DNA of 64,000 nucleotides, taken from assembly GCA_947489585.1 (NCBI GenBank), contig CANLEE010000001.1, positions 738,946 through 802,945 on the forward strand, in the 5' to 3' direction. Positions 28,474-38,080 of the stretch are shown here, piece after piece. Position numbers and translations under genes: made by a program. This DNA is from an uncultured Psychroserpens sp. Its GTDB lineage: Bacteria > Bacteroidota > Bacteroidia > Flavobacteriales > Flavobacteriaceae. The notes beneath the pieces were generated by a model that had not been told where the DNA came from, did no database searches, and saw only the letters and a program-made list of their open reading frames with translations. How positions within the stretch are numbered: the first letter of the stretch is position 1; every line of letters begins with the position of its first letter.

Positions 28474-28860
28474 ATGAAAACAATAATTTCAACAATCGTA
28501 ATGGTTTTAGCATTTACATTTACTACAAATGCTCAAGATAAAATGGCAAAAACAGCTGTGAAAACAGTTTCTTTAGAACAAACTGAAGGTGCATTTACAC
28601 AGCAAGAATTAACTTTAAAAGAAGGTTCTTATGTGTTTGAAATTTCAAACAATAATGTAGGTCATCAAGTAGGGTTTGTATTAGTTCCTAAAGGAAAAGA
28701 TGCTTCTAAACCTGAAAACCATATACAAACAGCCTATGTTACTAAAGTAGTAGACAACAATTCTAAAGAGAAATCTAATGTGACCGTTTTAGAAAAAGGC
28801 GAATACGTATACTTTTGCCCAATGAACCCAACACCGCAATACACACTTACGGTAAAGTGA
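28474..28860 (+). CDS. Exported cupredoxin-like protein
   Basis: The 128-residue protein has a signal peptide (ending TTNAQ) and a small beta-sandwich resembling plastocyanin-type cupredoxins: NNNVGHQVGFVLV with H64, then GEYVYFCPMNPTPQYTLTV with C115 and M117. The usual second histidine between Cys and Met is missing, so copper binding by the classical H-C-H-M set cannot be assumed. Last gene of the AraC-linked run; a terminator follows. Confidence 0.75.
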   Translation: MKTIISTIVMVLAFTFTTNAQDKMAKTAVKTVSLEQTEGAFTQQELTLKEGSYVFEISNNNVGHQVGFVLVPKGKDASKPENHIQTAYVTKVVDNNSKEKSNVTVLEKGEYVYFCPMNPTPQYTLTVK

Positions 28861-28881
28861 TTTAAATTTTAAGACTACTAA

Positions 28882-28917
28882 ATAAAAGAGGCTTCCAAAA
28901 ATGGAAGCCTCTTTTAT
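28882..28917 (+). terminator. Intrinsic terminator of the CMD/SnoaL/cupredoxin operon
   Basis: A 16-bp perfect stem including AAAAGAGGCTTCCA / TGGAAGCCTCTTTT with a 4-base A loop and a T-run lies 21 bases after the stop. Confidence 0.92.
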
Positions 28918-29022
28918 AATTTATTGCTTTTAAGTAATCAAAATCTTTTTATTACGACTAGTAACTATACGCTACTTATTTTGTAACTTTAGACCTTAAA
29001 AATCTATAAAAAAGAAAGATTA

Positions 29023-30330
29023 ATGAAAAATAAAACTACTTACATTCGACCTTTTTATTCTAAAACATTAAACAAGCGTTTCATGTTTACCTTAATTTTT
29101 GCATTGGCTTGTTCAACATTTTCGTTTTCACAAGTAGAAGTTACTGGAGGTCCTTTTTATCCAGATTATCCAGTTTGCGAATTTCCTGAAAACTTCGACA
29201 TTAATAATGAGCAAATTTCTATTCCAAGTGCAGTAGATGTTTCAGCTCAAGCAAGAGGAACAGCCTGTGCTGTTATCAATGTAACTTACAATGGCTTTTC
29301 TGCTCCAGCTCAAAATGCGTTTCAACATGCAGTAGATATTTGGGCAAATACACTAGATACGACAGTGCCTATTACAATTGATGCTAACTATGTAGCACTT
29401 AATCCTGGTGTTTTAGGAAGTGCTGGTCCTAATGGCTTTTTTACAGTTAGTGGTGGACTACCAAGTACAGCTTATCCTAGAGCGCTTGCCGAAAAATTAA
29501 CTGGCGCTGAGATAGGTGGAGCCAATTCTGTAGATATTACTTGTAATTTCAGTAATCAAATAAATTGGTATTTTGGAACAGATGCTAATCCTCCATCAAA
29601 TCAATTTGATTTCGTATCGGTTGTTTTACATGAACTTGGTCATGGACTTGGTTTTGTTGGTTTTGCAAGATTAAATGGCGCTGGAACTGAAGGATTATTG
29701 AGAAATTCAGGGTTTCTAAGTCCTTTTGACAATTATATTGAAAATGGTGCTTTTATTGATATCGATCAATTTGCTGATCCTTCTTTTGCATTACTAACAC
29801 AATATACTAGTGGTGATTTATTTTGCAATAGCCCTTTAGCAACCGCAGCAAATGCTGGTATTAGACCAGAGACATGGGCGCCAGGCAGCTTCAATCCAGG
29901 TTCTAGTTATAGCCATTGGGATGATAACGTATTTCCAAATAATAATGAAAATTCATTGATGACACCATCTATTGGTAATGGTCAAGCTAATCATAATACA
30001 GGACCAATAACAAGAGGACTTTTTGAAGAGATGGGATGGACTCTTTGCCCTGCACTTAGCGTAAACGAATTTACTCTAGAAACTTTAGAAGTTTCACCTA
30101 ACCCTTTTAGTGAGAATATAAGAATAACACTGCCAGGAAATTATAACGATAGTGATTTCAATATTTCAGTATTCGATATTAATGGTAGAGTTGTTTATGA
30201 AAAAAGTGCTTTAAGTACTAATAGAATTATTGACTTTAACTTATCTGAGTTAAAAACATCAATATACTTTATGCAAATAAAAGATACCGAAACAGGCTTA
30301 TCTGTTACAAAAAAGATTGTGAGACAATAA
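29023..30330 (+). CDS. Secreted zinc metalloprotease with T9SS sorting domain
   Basis: The 435-residue protein has an N-terminal signal (hydrophobic FTLIFALACSTFSFSQ; the true start may be the methionine at residue 21). The zinc site HELGHGLGFVGF has H203, E204 and H207. A type A sorting domain covers about 355-435 (VSPNPFSENIRITLP ... VTKKIVRQ). It should be a cell-surface or released protease acting on external proteins. The third zinc ligand and exact peptidase family are not certain. Confidence 0.85.
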   Translation: MKNKTTYIRPFYSKTLNKRFMFTLIFALACSTFSFSQVEVTGGPFYPDYPVCEFPENFDINNEQISIPSAVDVSAQARGTACAVINVTYNGFSAPAQNAFQHAVDIWANTLDTTVPITIDANYVALNPGVLGSAGPNGFFTVSGGLPSTAYPRALAEKLTGAEIGGANSVDITCNFSNQINWYFGTDANPPSNQFDFVSVVLHELGHGLGFVGFARLNGAGTEGLLRNSGFLSPFDNYIENGAFIDIDQFADPSFALLTQYTSGDLFCNSPLATAANAGIRPETWAPGSFNPGSSYSHWDDNVFPNNNENSLMTPSIGNGQANHNTGPITRGLFEEMGWTLCPALSVNEFTLETLEVSPNPFSENIRITLPGNYNDSDFNISVFDINGRVVYEKSALSTNRIIDFNLSELKTSIYFMQIKDTETGLSVTKKIVRQ

Positions 30331-30350
30331 ATCTTAAACCCTAACAATCA

Positions 30351-30379
30351 AAAACCCACAGCGTAATGTTGTGGGTTTT
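30351..30379 (+). terminator. Intrinsic terminator of the metalloprotease gene
   Basis: A 10-bp stem (AAAACCCACA / TGTGGGTTTT) with a 9-base loop, followed by T residues, lies 20 bases after the stop codon. Confidence 0.88.
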
Positions 30380-30400
30380 TTGATTTTAAATCTATTCTAA

Positions 30401-30541
30401 TTATTTACTCAACATTAATTCTACCTTGTATATAATTTCATTTATGCAACGTTTCATCTTCTTTTTATCATCCCAAGAGCAATTAGTGAGTTTCTCTTCT
30501 AAAGTAATTTCTTTACCTTTAGTAATATCCTGCTCTACGGC
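30401..30541 (-). pseudogene. Possible C-terminal gene remnant
   Basis: The 352-bp gap between 30331 and 30682 contains a 46-codon minus-strand frame ending TAA at 30401. Its translation looks coding (starts AVEQDITKGKEITLEEK, ends YKVELMLSK, with two cysteines), but there is no start codon near its upstream end and an in-frame stop at 30542-30544. This looks like the tail of a gene whose front part has been lost. I do not recognise the parent family. The rest of the gap holds the two terminators. Confidence 0.35.
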
Positions 30542-30618
30542 TTATATAAACCCACCACACACTACAAGATTGTAAAAACACTAAATATTGCTAGTTGCCA
30601 TTTCAATTTTATAAAAAA

Positions 30619-30646
30619 CAAGAGATGTGAAAAATCACATCTCTTG
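30619..30646 (-). terminator. Intrinsic terminator of the SusCD operon
   Basis: A 12-bp perfect stem (CAAGAGATGTGA / TCACATCTCTTG) with a 4-base loop, followed on the minus strand by a T-run, lies 37 bases after the last gene of the SusC/SusD operon. Confidence 0.9.
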
Positions 30647-30682
30647 CATAGGGATTATTATTAAATACTAACTAATTAGAAA

Positions 30683-31594
30683 TTAAATCTTAGTTAACAT
30701 GATTGTCATTGCAACATCTGCTTGCCCACAGTTTCCTGCACCTCCTACGAAATCTAAAAGGTTCAACATAATCACTGCATCACCACATGGTAAATCTGCG
30801 GCATCTCCTGTATCTAACAAGATTTCTGCACCACAACCAACGCCTGTTGAAATTGGTCCTGAAATTAATGTCCCATCTGCACCAAATGTAAAATCAATAT
30901 CTACAACTGGTAAGCCAGCTCCAATTCCTGGTAAATAATCTGCTTGGAAAAAACGAGTGAATTCTCCACCAGCTCCTTCAGTCAAAGTCACCACAATCCC
31001 ATCTTCAAATTGCGCTCCAAATGGCCCATCTCCTGTTGGTACAGTAAGTGTATAGTCTCCTAATGCAAAGCCAGTACTAGACTCTAATGCTGGACATATA
31101 GTAACTCTTTGAGTTATTGGTTTCTCATTATTAAATCCAACTTCTATTGCTGCATCACTAGTAGACGCTAATACAATATCAAATACCATTGGTTCTGTTA
31201 ATACAGGTAATTCTGTAAAGTCAAACTCTATTTCTGCCAAGTAGGTATAGTCTATTCCAGTATTGTTATCTGGTCCTGAATAACTTGATAATCCTGCTGG
31301 ACTTACAATTGATCCACTATTAGAAAAAGCAGCATTTGGATCTAATCCAGAGACACTTACCAAGTTATAACCAATTGTTAAATCGTTTTCAACTCTAGGC
31401 ACCTGAATATCTACACCAATTCTTGCTCCAACGTCAAATGACAAATTGTAATTGAATGATGCTGGATTGCTTCCTGGAAATTGAATCCATCCTACATTTT
31501 CGGTAGGACTAAACCCTAAATCATTGTTATCCTCACATGCCGTAAAGCACATAACTAAACAAATCACACTACATAGTTTTATAATGTTTTTCAT
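30683..31594 (-). CDS. Surface lipoprotein of the SusCD operon
   Basis: The 303-residue protein has a lipoprotein signal with lipobox cysteine at C20 (CFTACEDNNDLGF). The mature part is rich in beta strands and acidic turns, in the style of SusE/SusF- and DUF1735-like accessory lipoproteins, but I do not recognise a defined family. Last gene of a four-gene operon with SusC, SusD and another lipoprotein, 12 bp after its neighbour. It may bind the substrate taken up by SusCD. Confidence 0.7.
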   Translation of the reverse strand: MKNIIKLCSVICLVMCFTACEDNNDLGFSPTENVGWIQFPGSNPASFNYNLSFDVGARIGVDIQVPRVENDLTIGYNLVSVSGLDPNAAFSNSGSIVSPAGLSSYSGPDNNTGIDYTYLAEIEFDFTELPVLTEPMVFDIVLASTSDAAIEVGFNNEKPITQRVTICPALESSTGFALGDYTLTVPTGDGPFGAQFEDGIVVTLTEGAGGEFTRFFQADYLPGIGAGLPVVDIDFTFGADGTLISGPISTGVGCGAEILLDTGDAADLPCGDAVIMLNLLDFVGGAGNCGQADVAMTIMLTKI

Positions 31595-31606
31595 ATTCTC
31601 TGTTTT

Positions 31607-32440
31607 TTATTGTTTAGTGAATTTATAAGTTGTTTGAACTGGAGGATTACAGTTACTTTGCGTATCATCAGTAAACGTCAAGAAAAACTCTGTATCATCA
31701 GCAAGATCATAAGATTCTGCAACTGTTGGTTGAGAGAACCAATCTGTACCATCTCCACAAGCACAAACACTTCTTTGTGTTGGAACATTAATCTCATTAC
31801 AAACTAAATTAAATGTAAACGGATTGTTTGGTGCACAGTAATCAGGATAGTTCTGCGTATCAAAAGTTCTTGAAGAACCATCTGCAGTTATATTAGTAAT
31901 CGTTCCTGTAGATAATGTTGGTCCATCAATTAACGTAGAAGTCTGTTCCATTAAGTATGCTCCTGTTAAGAATGTTTCTGGTACAGGACATACTTGAAAT
32001 AAACTAATCACAAATGGTGTACTATTAATAGTTCCGCCTCCATCAATATCAGTAATCATTAATGTTAATGTTTCTGCTGCTGTACCAAGATTATCATCAT
32101 CAATACCTGTTACTGTCATCGTTCCAACAAATGAATTTGCAGGAATTGTGATTGAAGATGGTAACATATAGTTAGCTGGTAATACTGTTGTAGCATCATC
32201 TTCAGTAACTACAGTAAATGAAACATTTCTATCAGTTGAGGATGATGTAGATACTTCAACTGGAACATCCACACTCCCTGTTTCATCAATCAATACTGCT
32301 AAGTTTGTACCAGCACCAGCAAATGACACTAATGTTTGTCCATTTACAGCATCAAAAGTTGTGTTGATATTATCATCTTGGTCACATCCAAAAAAGGCTG
32401 CTATTAGTAATGACAATACTGCTATTTTTATTTTTTTCAT
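31607..32440 (-). CDS. Calx-beta-like lipoprotein of the SusCD operon
   Basis: The roughly 277-residue lipoprotein starts MKKIKIAVLSLLIAAFFGC, with another possible ATG two codons upstream at 32446. The first half resembles a Calx-beta immunoglobulin-like domain (VDVPVEVSTSSSTDRNVSFTV, then IDDDNLGTAAETLTLMI). The second half contains several Cys residues (VCPVPETF, VCACGDGTDW). It probably sits on the outer membrane next to SusCD. Third gene of the operon. Confidence 0.7.
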   Translation of the reverse strand: MKKIKIAVLSLLIAAFFGCDQDDNINTTFDAVNGQTLVSFAGAGTNLAVLIDETGSVDVPVEVSTSSSTDRNVSFTVVTEDDATTVLPANYMLPSSITIPANSFVGTMTVTGIDDDNLGTAAETLTLMITDIDGGGTINSTPFVISLFQVCPVPETFLTGAYLMEQTSTLIDGPTLSTGTITNITADGSSRTFDTQNYPDYCAPNNPFTFNLVCNEINVPTQRSVCACGDGTDWFSQPTVAESYDLADDTEFFLTFTDDTQSNCNPPVQTTYKFTKQ

Positions 32441-32458
32441 AATCATCTAATTTTTTTA

Positions 32459-33946
32459 TTAATACCCAGGATTTTGTTCTGCAGCACTGTTGGCTGTGGT
32501 TTCAGTTATAGGAATAGGCAATGTGAATCTGTGATCTCCATTTCCTAATGTACATCCAGCTAGTATAGAGCACTCTTTTGCATCTCTATCCATAGCTCTG
32601 TTTCCTCTTTCCCCTAAACGCTTTAAATCTACCCAACGGTGGCCTTCAAACAATAACTCTAAACGTCTCTCATCTAAGATACCGCCGAAAGCTTCCGTTT
32701 GACTTGTATATGCTGGTAAAGGTTGTGGCGTTCCAAATCTTGCATCTCTAAGTTGCTTGATAAATCCTGCTGCTACTCCTAATTGATTTGCATCTGCTGC
32801 TGCTTCAGCTCTAATGAGTAACATCTCTGCTGATCTAAATTCTTTTAAGTCATTAAGTAATGGTTGAACACCACTTCCAGGGTATTTGAATACTAATAAC
32901 ACATCATCATTTAAGAAGTTAGGGTTACTAGCATAGCCAGCATCTATTGAAGACTCAGCTAAGTTAACTGATCTTGGCAGACGAATATCAGATGTACCAT
33001 TCATAATATTGAATGTTGAACGAGAGATTTCCATAAATGGTCCTCCACCTGCACTAGCATCAATAAATGCCCACAAGCTTCCAACTCTTCCTCCTCCTCC
33101 AGTTCCCTGTCCAGCATAGGTATCTCCTTCAGCTCTTTCTAAAGAAAAGATCACTTCTGTAAAATCTGCATCATCATACATTGAAAAGTATTGTGCCTGA
33201 TTAGCAATTGGATAGTCCATCAATAAACTTGCTGCAAATCCATCTGCTGCTGCATACTGTCCTCTATAGGCTGCCATTCTTGCTCTAAGTGCAGTAATGA
33301 AATCTTGCCCCATAAAAGTGAACCCTGATGTATCAGCATCTGTTCCATTAATTAAACTCGAAGCCATATTTAAATCTGCATTAATTTGAGCGTAAAACTC
33401 GCCATTTGTTGCTCTTGCAACACTTGCAAAGATATCTGATGTAGGCTCTGTTAATAACAGTCCTGCCAGTGCAGCATCATTTGTGTAATCTGTTGAAAAG
33501 TACGTTAAGATTTTAAAATGTGAAAAGGCTCTAATTGCATACGCTTGTCCTAACACATGATCATACAAATCTGGATTTTCTGCTCTATCTAGCGTCTCTG
33601 CCGCTGCAATGATTCTATTAGCCATTCCAATAGCACCGTAGTTGGTAGACCATATCCCAAAAGTATAGCCATTGTTAGAATTAACATTAAAGTTCTGTTC
33701 ATTAGAATTCTGACCACCATTATCACGTCCTCTAAACGACTCATCTGTGAAGGCCGATGTAAATCCTATTTCTCTGGTAGTATCTAAGAAGTTGTATGCT
33801 CCTAGTAAACCACTTTTTAAGTCATTAACGCTTTGAAATGCGTTGTCTGCACCTAATCGTCCTGGTTGGTCTATTTCAATCGCATCGTTACACGATACTA
33901 CTGTGAAGACCAAGCAAACACTTAATAATTTATATATATTTCTCAT
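32459..33946 (-). CDS. SusD/RagB family outer-membrane lipoprotein
   Basis: The 495-residue protein has a lipoprotein signal ending VVSC and the SusD layout: N-terminal TPR-like helices (LKSGLLGAYNFLD, GQAYAIRAFSHFKILTYF) and the C-terminal EMLLIRAEAAADANQ and ERRLELLFEGHRWVDLKRLG segments typical of the family. It binds the substrate and closes the SusC barrel. Translated 18 bases after susC. Confidence 0.93.
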   Translation of the reverse strand: MRNIYKLLSVCLVFTVVSCNDAIEIDQPGRLGADNAFQSVNDLKSGLLGAYNFLDTTREIGFTSAFTDESFRGRDNGGQNSNEQNFNVNSNNGYTFGIWSTNYGAIGMANRIIAAAETLDRAENPDLYDHVLGQAYAIRAFSHFKILTYFSTDYTNDAALAGLLLTEPTSDIFASVARATNGEFYAQINADLNMASSLINGTDADTSGFTFMGQDFITALRARMAAYRGQYAAADGFAASLLMDYPIANQAQYFSMYDDADFTEVIFSLERAEGDTYAGQGTGGGGRVGSLWAFIDASAGGGPFMEISRSTFNIMNGTSDIRLPRSVNLAESSIDAGYASNPNFLNDDVLLVFKYPGSGVQPLLNDLKEFRSAEMLLIRAEAAADANQLGVAAGFIKQLRDARFGTPQPLPAYTSQTEAFGGILDERRLELLFEGHRWVDLKRLGERGNRAMDRDAKECSILAGCTLGNGDHRFTLPIPITETTANSAAEQNPGY

Positions 33947-33964
33947 GTTTATTTTATTTTTTTA

Positions 33965-36900
33965 TTAAAATCCAAATTCTATTCCTACTGAATAGGTCTT
34001 TGGAGTTGGGTAGTCATTTTGTGCCCCAATTAATGCTTCTGCATCAAAGCCTCTCCACTTACTCCATGTTACTAAGTTCTCACCACTTACAAATGCTCTA
34101 AGTGATGTGAATCCTATCTTATCTAAGACTTTCTTAGGTACATTGTATCCAAACTGGATAAAACGTAGTCTTAAGTAATCTGATTCTCTGATATTTCTAT
34201 CTGATAAGAATTCATCTGCAGCGTTGGTTGCATTTAATGATGGAATATCTGTAATATCACCTGGCTGTGTCCAAGCTCTTAAGATATCTCTTGAGTGTCT
34301 AAACTGTCCGATGGCTGCTGGATCTAAGAAACCATTTAAATCGAAATCATTACGATCTACACCAATAGTATAGTTAAACTGTGTTGTGAAAAAGAAATTC
34401 TTGTAATCGGCATCAAACCCGAAACTACCTTGGTAATCAGGGAAGATATTCTTTCCTGTTGCTCTTTGGTCAGCTGTTGTAAGGTCTTCAGTTAAATTAC
34501 CATTGATATCTAAGTATAATAAATTACCATTTGCTGGATTAACGCCCATATATGGCGCAGCAAAGATTTCTCCAATAACACCACCTACGCGACGCACAAA
34601 GGGTTGATCGCCACCAGCTCCTAAACTCACAATCTCTTGTTTGTTATAGTTTCCTACCAAGTTAAGTGTCATATTGAATCCGTCTTCTTCTTTTGACTTA
34701 AACAAATCATAGTGTAATTCTACATCAAATCCACTGTTTTGTAATTCACCTACGTTTGCACGAATTCCAGTAACACCTCCATTTAATGCTGGAGAAATTG
34801 GTGTATTGATAAATAAGTCTTCTGTGTTTCTTTGATACACATCAAAACTACCTCTTAATCTGTTACTCAAAAGTGCGAAGTCTAATCCAATATTAGCTTG
34901 TATAATCGTTTCCCATTTCAGATCATTGTTTCCAATTTGACCTACATTTAAACCATTTACACCACCATACTGTCCTCCTGTATTAAAGAAGTTCTCTGTT
35001 AAATCTGGTGCAGCAAAGTAAGCAAACTGTCCTACGACTGCAATAATTCTCTGGTTACCTGTAGTACCATAAGACGCTCTAAGCTTTAACTGATCAAAGA
35101 TCGAATCTTCCATGAACGCTTCGTTTGAAATATTCCAACGACCCGCTACAGACCAGAATGTACCCCAACGATTAGACGCTGAGAAACGGTAAGATGCATC
35201 ACGACGTACTGTCGCTGAGAATCCATATTTTGAATCGTAATCATAATCCACAAATCCAAAGTATGAGAATAATCCTGCATCTCTTACTACAGCTCTACCT
35301 GTATCTACATAGTTATCATCATTTGCATTATCATTTACAAAGGATGCACCATCTCCAGGAGAGAACGTTGCTGGATCAAAACCTAATTGTCTAAATCCGA
35401 AACTACGTCTATGTGCTTTGAAATATTCTGTAAATAAAGACACCTCTAATGAGTGCTTATCTGCAAATACTTTTGACCAAGTAAGTGAGTTATTAAAGTT
35501 AAGTGCCACAGATCTAAATGAATCCTGATCAGAGAATCCGGGTGTGTTATCTCCATCTGCTGCAAATAAAGCCGCATTAAAAGAGATTGGAGATTCTACA
35601 CGTAATAATTGCTCATCTGTGAAATCACCACCAAAAGAAGTTCTAAAGGTTAAGTTATCTGTAATCTTATAACTAGCATTTACGTTTGCGATGATTTTAA
35701 TCTCATCCTCACGTCTTGTATACGTGTCTAAACGATCTAATAAGAAGAGTGGTGTATTGACAAACAATACTGGAATGTTGGCGCCTTCTCCTGGAATATA
35801 AGATGCAGGTGAAATATAAGGTACCGATTGGTTTGCTCCTAATACGAAGTTTCTGTTAATCGCTCCTGTTCCAATAGCATTTGGCTCATTTGATTCTGAA
35901 TAGTTAAACGTAAATGAGGTTCCATAATTGAACTTATCATTGTTTGACTTACCAGAAATATTACTTCTGAAGTTAAAACGCTTAAGCGTACTTGCCTTCT
36001 TTAAGATTCCTTCTTGATCTGTATATCCAAATGATGTGAACGCGTTAATGTTCTCGCCACCTGATGCCAAGTTTAAGGTATGGCTCTGAGTGAGTCCTGT
36101 TCCAAAGAACACATCTAACCAATCTGTATTGGTTTGTTGTGCTCTAATGGCTAATTCAGCATCTGAAAGCGTCGCTCCAAATCCTGATCCAAAATCTTTC
36201 TCTAACTGCAACTGCTCTCGCGCATTCATTAAGTTATAATCATGATTTTGAAGCTCAGAAAACGCAGTCGTTCCAACATAGTTGATTTTTAAACCTGAGT
36301 TATAAGATCCTCTACGTGTCTTAATAAGCACAACACCATTGGCTCCTCTGTTACCATAGATAGCAGTTGCTCCTGCATCCTTAAGTACAGATAATGACTC
36401 AATGTCATTCGGGTTTAAAGATCTAAAGTTATCCTCATCTACTGGCACACCATCTATAATAAATAATGGCTCTGTGTTACCTGATAATGATGATACACCA
36501 CGTAAGTTAATCTGACTATCTCCACCTGGCTGACCATTACCTGTAGTAATGTTAAGTCCAGCCACCTGACCCTGTAAGGTCTGTGCAAAAGATGCATTTG
36601 GCCTCGCCTCAACCGTTTTTGCGGTAATCGTTGTGGATGCAATATTAGATTTCTCTGCTGTTGAAGTTCTATAGGCTTCAATAACGACTTCTTCTAATGA
36701 TGCTATATCCTCTTGTAATGCAACATTAATAGTCGTTCTGTTTCCTACTAGTTCTTCTGCTGTTTTGTTTCCTACGTAGCTAAACACTAAGGTTTCATTA
36801 GCACTAGCCTTAATAGAGTAGTTTCCATCAAAATCTGTTTGAACTCCACGGGTTGTTCCTTTTACGATGACACTAACACCAGGTAACGGTAAACCGTCTA

Positions 36901-37003
36901 TAGCTGATGTAACTGTACCTGTGATCGATTTCTCCTGAGCTAACATTGTAGCTGTATTTAATAAGAAGAGCACCATCACTAAAACATAATTTTTTACTTT
37001 CAT
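33965..37003 (-). CDS. SusC/RagA family TonB-linked outer-membrane transporter
   Basis: The 1012-residue protein has a signal peptide ending TMLAQ, a carboxypeptidase-regulatory-like domain (about 24-110, ITGTVTSAIDGLPLPGVSVIVKG), a plug domain (LQGQVAGLNITTGNGQPGG ... NPNDIESLSVLKDAGATAIYG at about 140-225) and a TonB barrel. There is no extra anti-sigma-binding N-terminal domain. It imports an oligomeric substrate with the adjacent SusD. No glycoside hydrolase, sulfatase or polysaccharide lyase lies beside it, so the substrate is unclear. Confidence 0.94.
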   Translation of the reverse strand: MKVKNYVLVMVLFLLNTATMLAQEKSITGTVTSAIDGLPLPGVSVIVKGTTRGVQTDFDGNYSIKASANETLVFSYVGNKTAEELVGNRTTINVALQEDIASLEEVVIEAYRTSTAEKSNIASTTITAKTVEARPNASFAQTLQGQVAGLNITTGNGQPGGDSQINLRGVSSLSGNTEPLFIIDGVPVDEDNFRSLNPNDIESLSVLKDAGATAIYGNRGANGVVLIKTRRGSYNSGLKINYVGTTAFSELQNHDYNLMNAREQLQLEKDFGSGFGATLSDAELAIRAQQTNTDWLDVFFGTGLTQSHTLNLASGGENINAFTSFGYTDQEGILKKASTLKRFNFRSNISGKSNNDKFNYGTSFTFNYSESNEPNAIGTGAINRNFVLGANQSVPYISPASYIPGEGANIPVLFVNTPLFLLDRLDTYTRREDEIKIIANVNASYKITDNLTFRTSFGGDFTDEQLLRVESPISFNAALFAADGDNTPGFSDQDSFRSVALNFNNSLTWSKVFADKHSLEVSLFTEYFKAHRRSFGFRQLGFDPATFSPGDGASFVNDNANDDNYVDTGRAVVRDAGLFSYFGFVDYDYDSKYGFSATVRRDASYRFSASNRWGTFWSVAGRWNISNEAFMEDSIFDQLKLRASYGTTGNQRIIAVVGQFAYFAAPDLTENFFNTGGQYGGVNGLNVGQIGNNDLKWETIIQANIGLDFALLSNRLRGSFDVYQRNTEDLFINTPISPALNGGVTGIRANVGELQNSGFDVELHYDLFKSKEEDGFNMTLNLVGNYNKQEIVSLGAGGDQPFVRRVGGVIGEIFAAPYMGVNPANGNLLYLDINGNLTEDLTTADQRATGKNIFPDYQGSFGFDADYKNFFFTTQFNYTIGVDRNDFDLNGFLDPAAIGQFRHSRDILRAWTQPGDITDIPSLNATNAADEFLSDRNIRESDYLRLRFIQFGYNVPKKVLDKIGFTSLRAFVSGENLVTWSKWRGFDAEALIGAQNDYPTPKTYSVGIEFGF

Positions 37004-37360
37004 AAATTTTAATTTTAATTATTACGAGTTAGTTATAGTGCAATATGAAAAGGCAGGCAGTAGTTTTATAAGTTTTTTTGAAGACTAACTCAAAAAACTA
37101 TTTCACTTTTAGAATTAAAGTTAACATGATATAAAAGTAAAGCACTCACTGCCATACCTTTTGCAATTGCTCCCGTAAAAAAAACTTAATTAAGAAGAAA
37201 TTAAGAGTTAAATGATATTAGAGGGATATTTTTTGATAGAATTTTATTTAAAACTGATAATTAAAATTAACCACAATGGTATTTGAACATAGAATGTTCC
37301 ATAAAAAGTAATAGCAATGCCTAAAAAAATTGATTATAAGCTTTATTCTAGGATATAATT
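37004..37360. other. SusC upstream region
   Basis: This 357-bp region separates susC from the stop of the next minus-strand gene. It contains the 17-base element at 37021-37037 shared with the region before the gene at 39324, an 8-bp inverted repeat (GAGTTAGT at 37026-37033, ACTAACTC at 37084-37091), and related AAAAGG...GGCAGT segments in opposite orientation near 37050 and 37150. No long open frame or clear terminator is seen. Confidence 0.5.
37021..37037 (-). repeat. 17-base upstream element, copy 1 (before susC)
   Basis: On the plus strand ATTACGAGTTAGTTATA, starting 18 bases upstream of the susC start codon. It matches the copy at 39338-39354 with one mismatch, at nearly the same distance from a minus-strand start codon. 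Confidence 0.5.
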
Positions 37361-38080
37361 TTAGTCTGTTAATTCTTTAACAATCACATCTGTTCCTGAA
37401 TACATATTATCTTTAAGTTCGTGCCAATGTCTTATTCGAGGTATTTTAATTCCATTAATAATTACAAATCCTTCAAAATAAATTCTTTCACCTTTGTTCG
37501 GTTTATCAGGAAAGACAATTTCTAAGCCTTTAATTGTTTTATTATATTTTGACACATATATAATCCAATATCTAGAAATAACCGATTTGTTAAGCTTCGT
37601 TTCAATTTTGTAACACTCCTCATTATTAAAGATGCTTTCAGAAGTATTAAAGATTTTCTCAACAGAGTTATTTAATGACATGGGTAAACCATAAAATTGA
37701 TTATAAAAGTCCTTATACTTTATATTCCGTGATGGATCTAATCTATATTTCTTAATCAATACTGAATCGGTTTCTATTTTTCCATCCAATAGGACATAAC
37801 TATTTTCAGTGCTTTCAACTATATGTTCAGAAATATACTGATCACGATTTCTAGATAATTTAAAAGAGTCACTTGAGTTATCTAATTCTAAAATTGAATA
37901 CCGATATGGATTGGATAACCTTGGTTCTTGAATATGAATATGCAGTTTAGTCGTATTCCAAACATTCAGAGAGTCATGCTTAGATATTGCTTCTTTCAAT
38001 ATAAACTCACCGTCTAATGTTTGTTTTTGATGGCACCCAAATAAAGAAAAAGCTAATATCAATAGGATTTCTCCTTTCAT
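37361..38080 (-). CDS. Lipoprotein of unknown function
   Basis: The 239-residue protein has a short lipoprotein signal (LLILAFSLFGC) and a beta-rich body ending in GLEIVFPDKPNKGERIYFEG and NGIKIPRIRHWHELKD. This resembles flavobacterial DUF6503-type proteins, recalled from memory and unconfirmed. Its start overlaps the stop of the upstream propeller gene by 4 bp (coupled translation). Role unknown, probably in the cell envelope. Confidence 0.6.
   Translation of the reverse strand: MKGEILLILAFSLFGCHQKQTLDGEFILKEAISKHDSLNVWNTTKLHIHIQEPRLSNPYRYSILELDNSSDSFKLSRNRDQYISEHIVESTENSYVLLDGKIETDSVLIKKYRLDPSRNIKYKDFYNQFYGLPMSLNNSVEKIFNTSESIFNNEECYKIETKLNKSVISRYWIIYVSKYNKTIKGLEIVFPDKPNKGERIYFEGFVIINGIKIPRIRHWHELKDNMYSGTDVIVKELTD

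Noticed and set aside
35194..35394. Plus-strand open frame inside the susC gene
   Set aside because: It lies wholly inside a well-supported minus-strand gene in another frame and has low-complexity His/Leu-rich composition.
30683..37003. Polysaccharide utilisation locus
   Set aside because: The SusC/SusD pair is not accompanied by any carbohydrate-active enzyme or regulatory gene typical of such loci.
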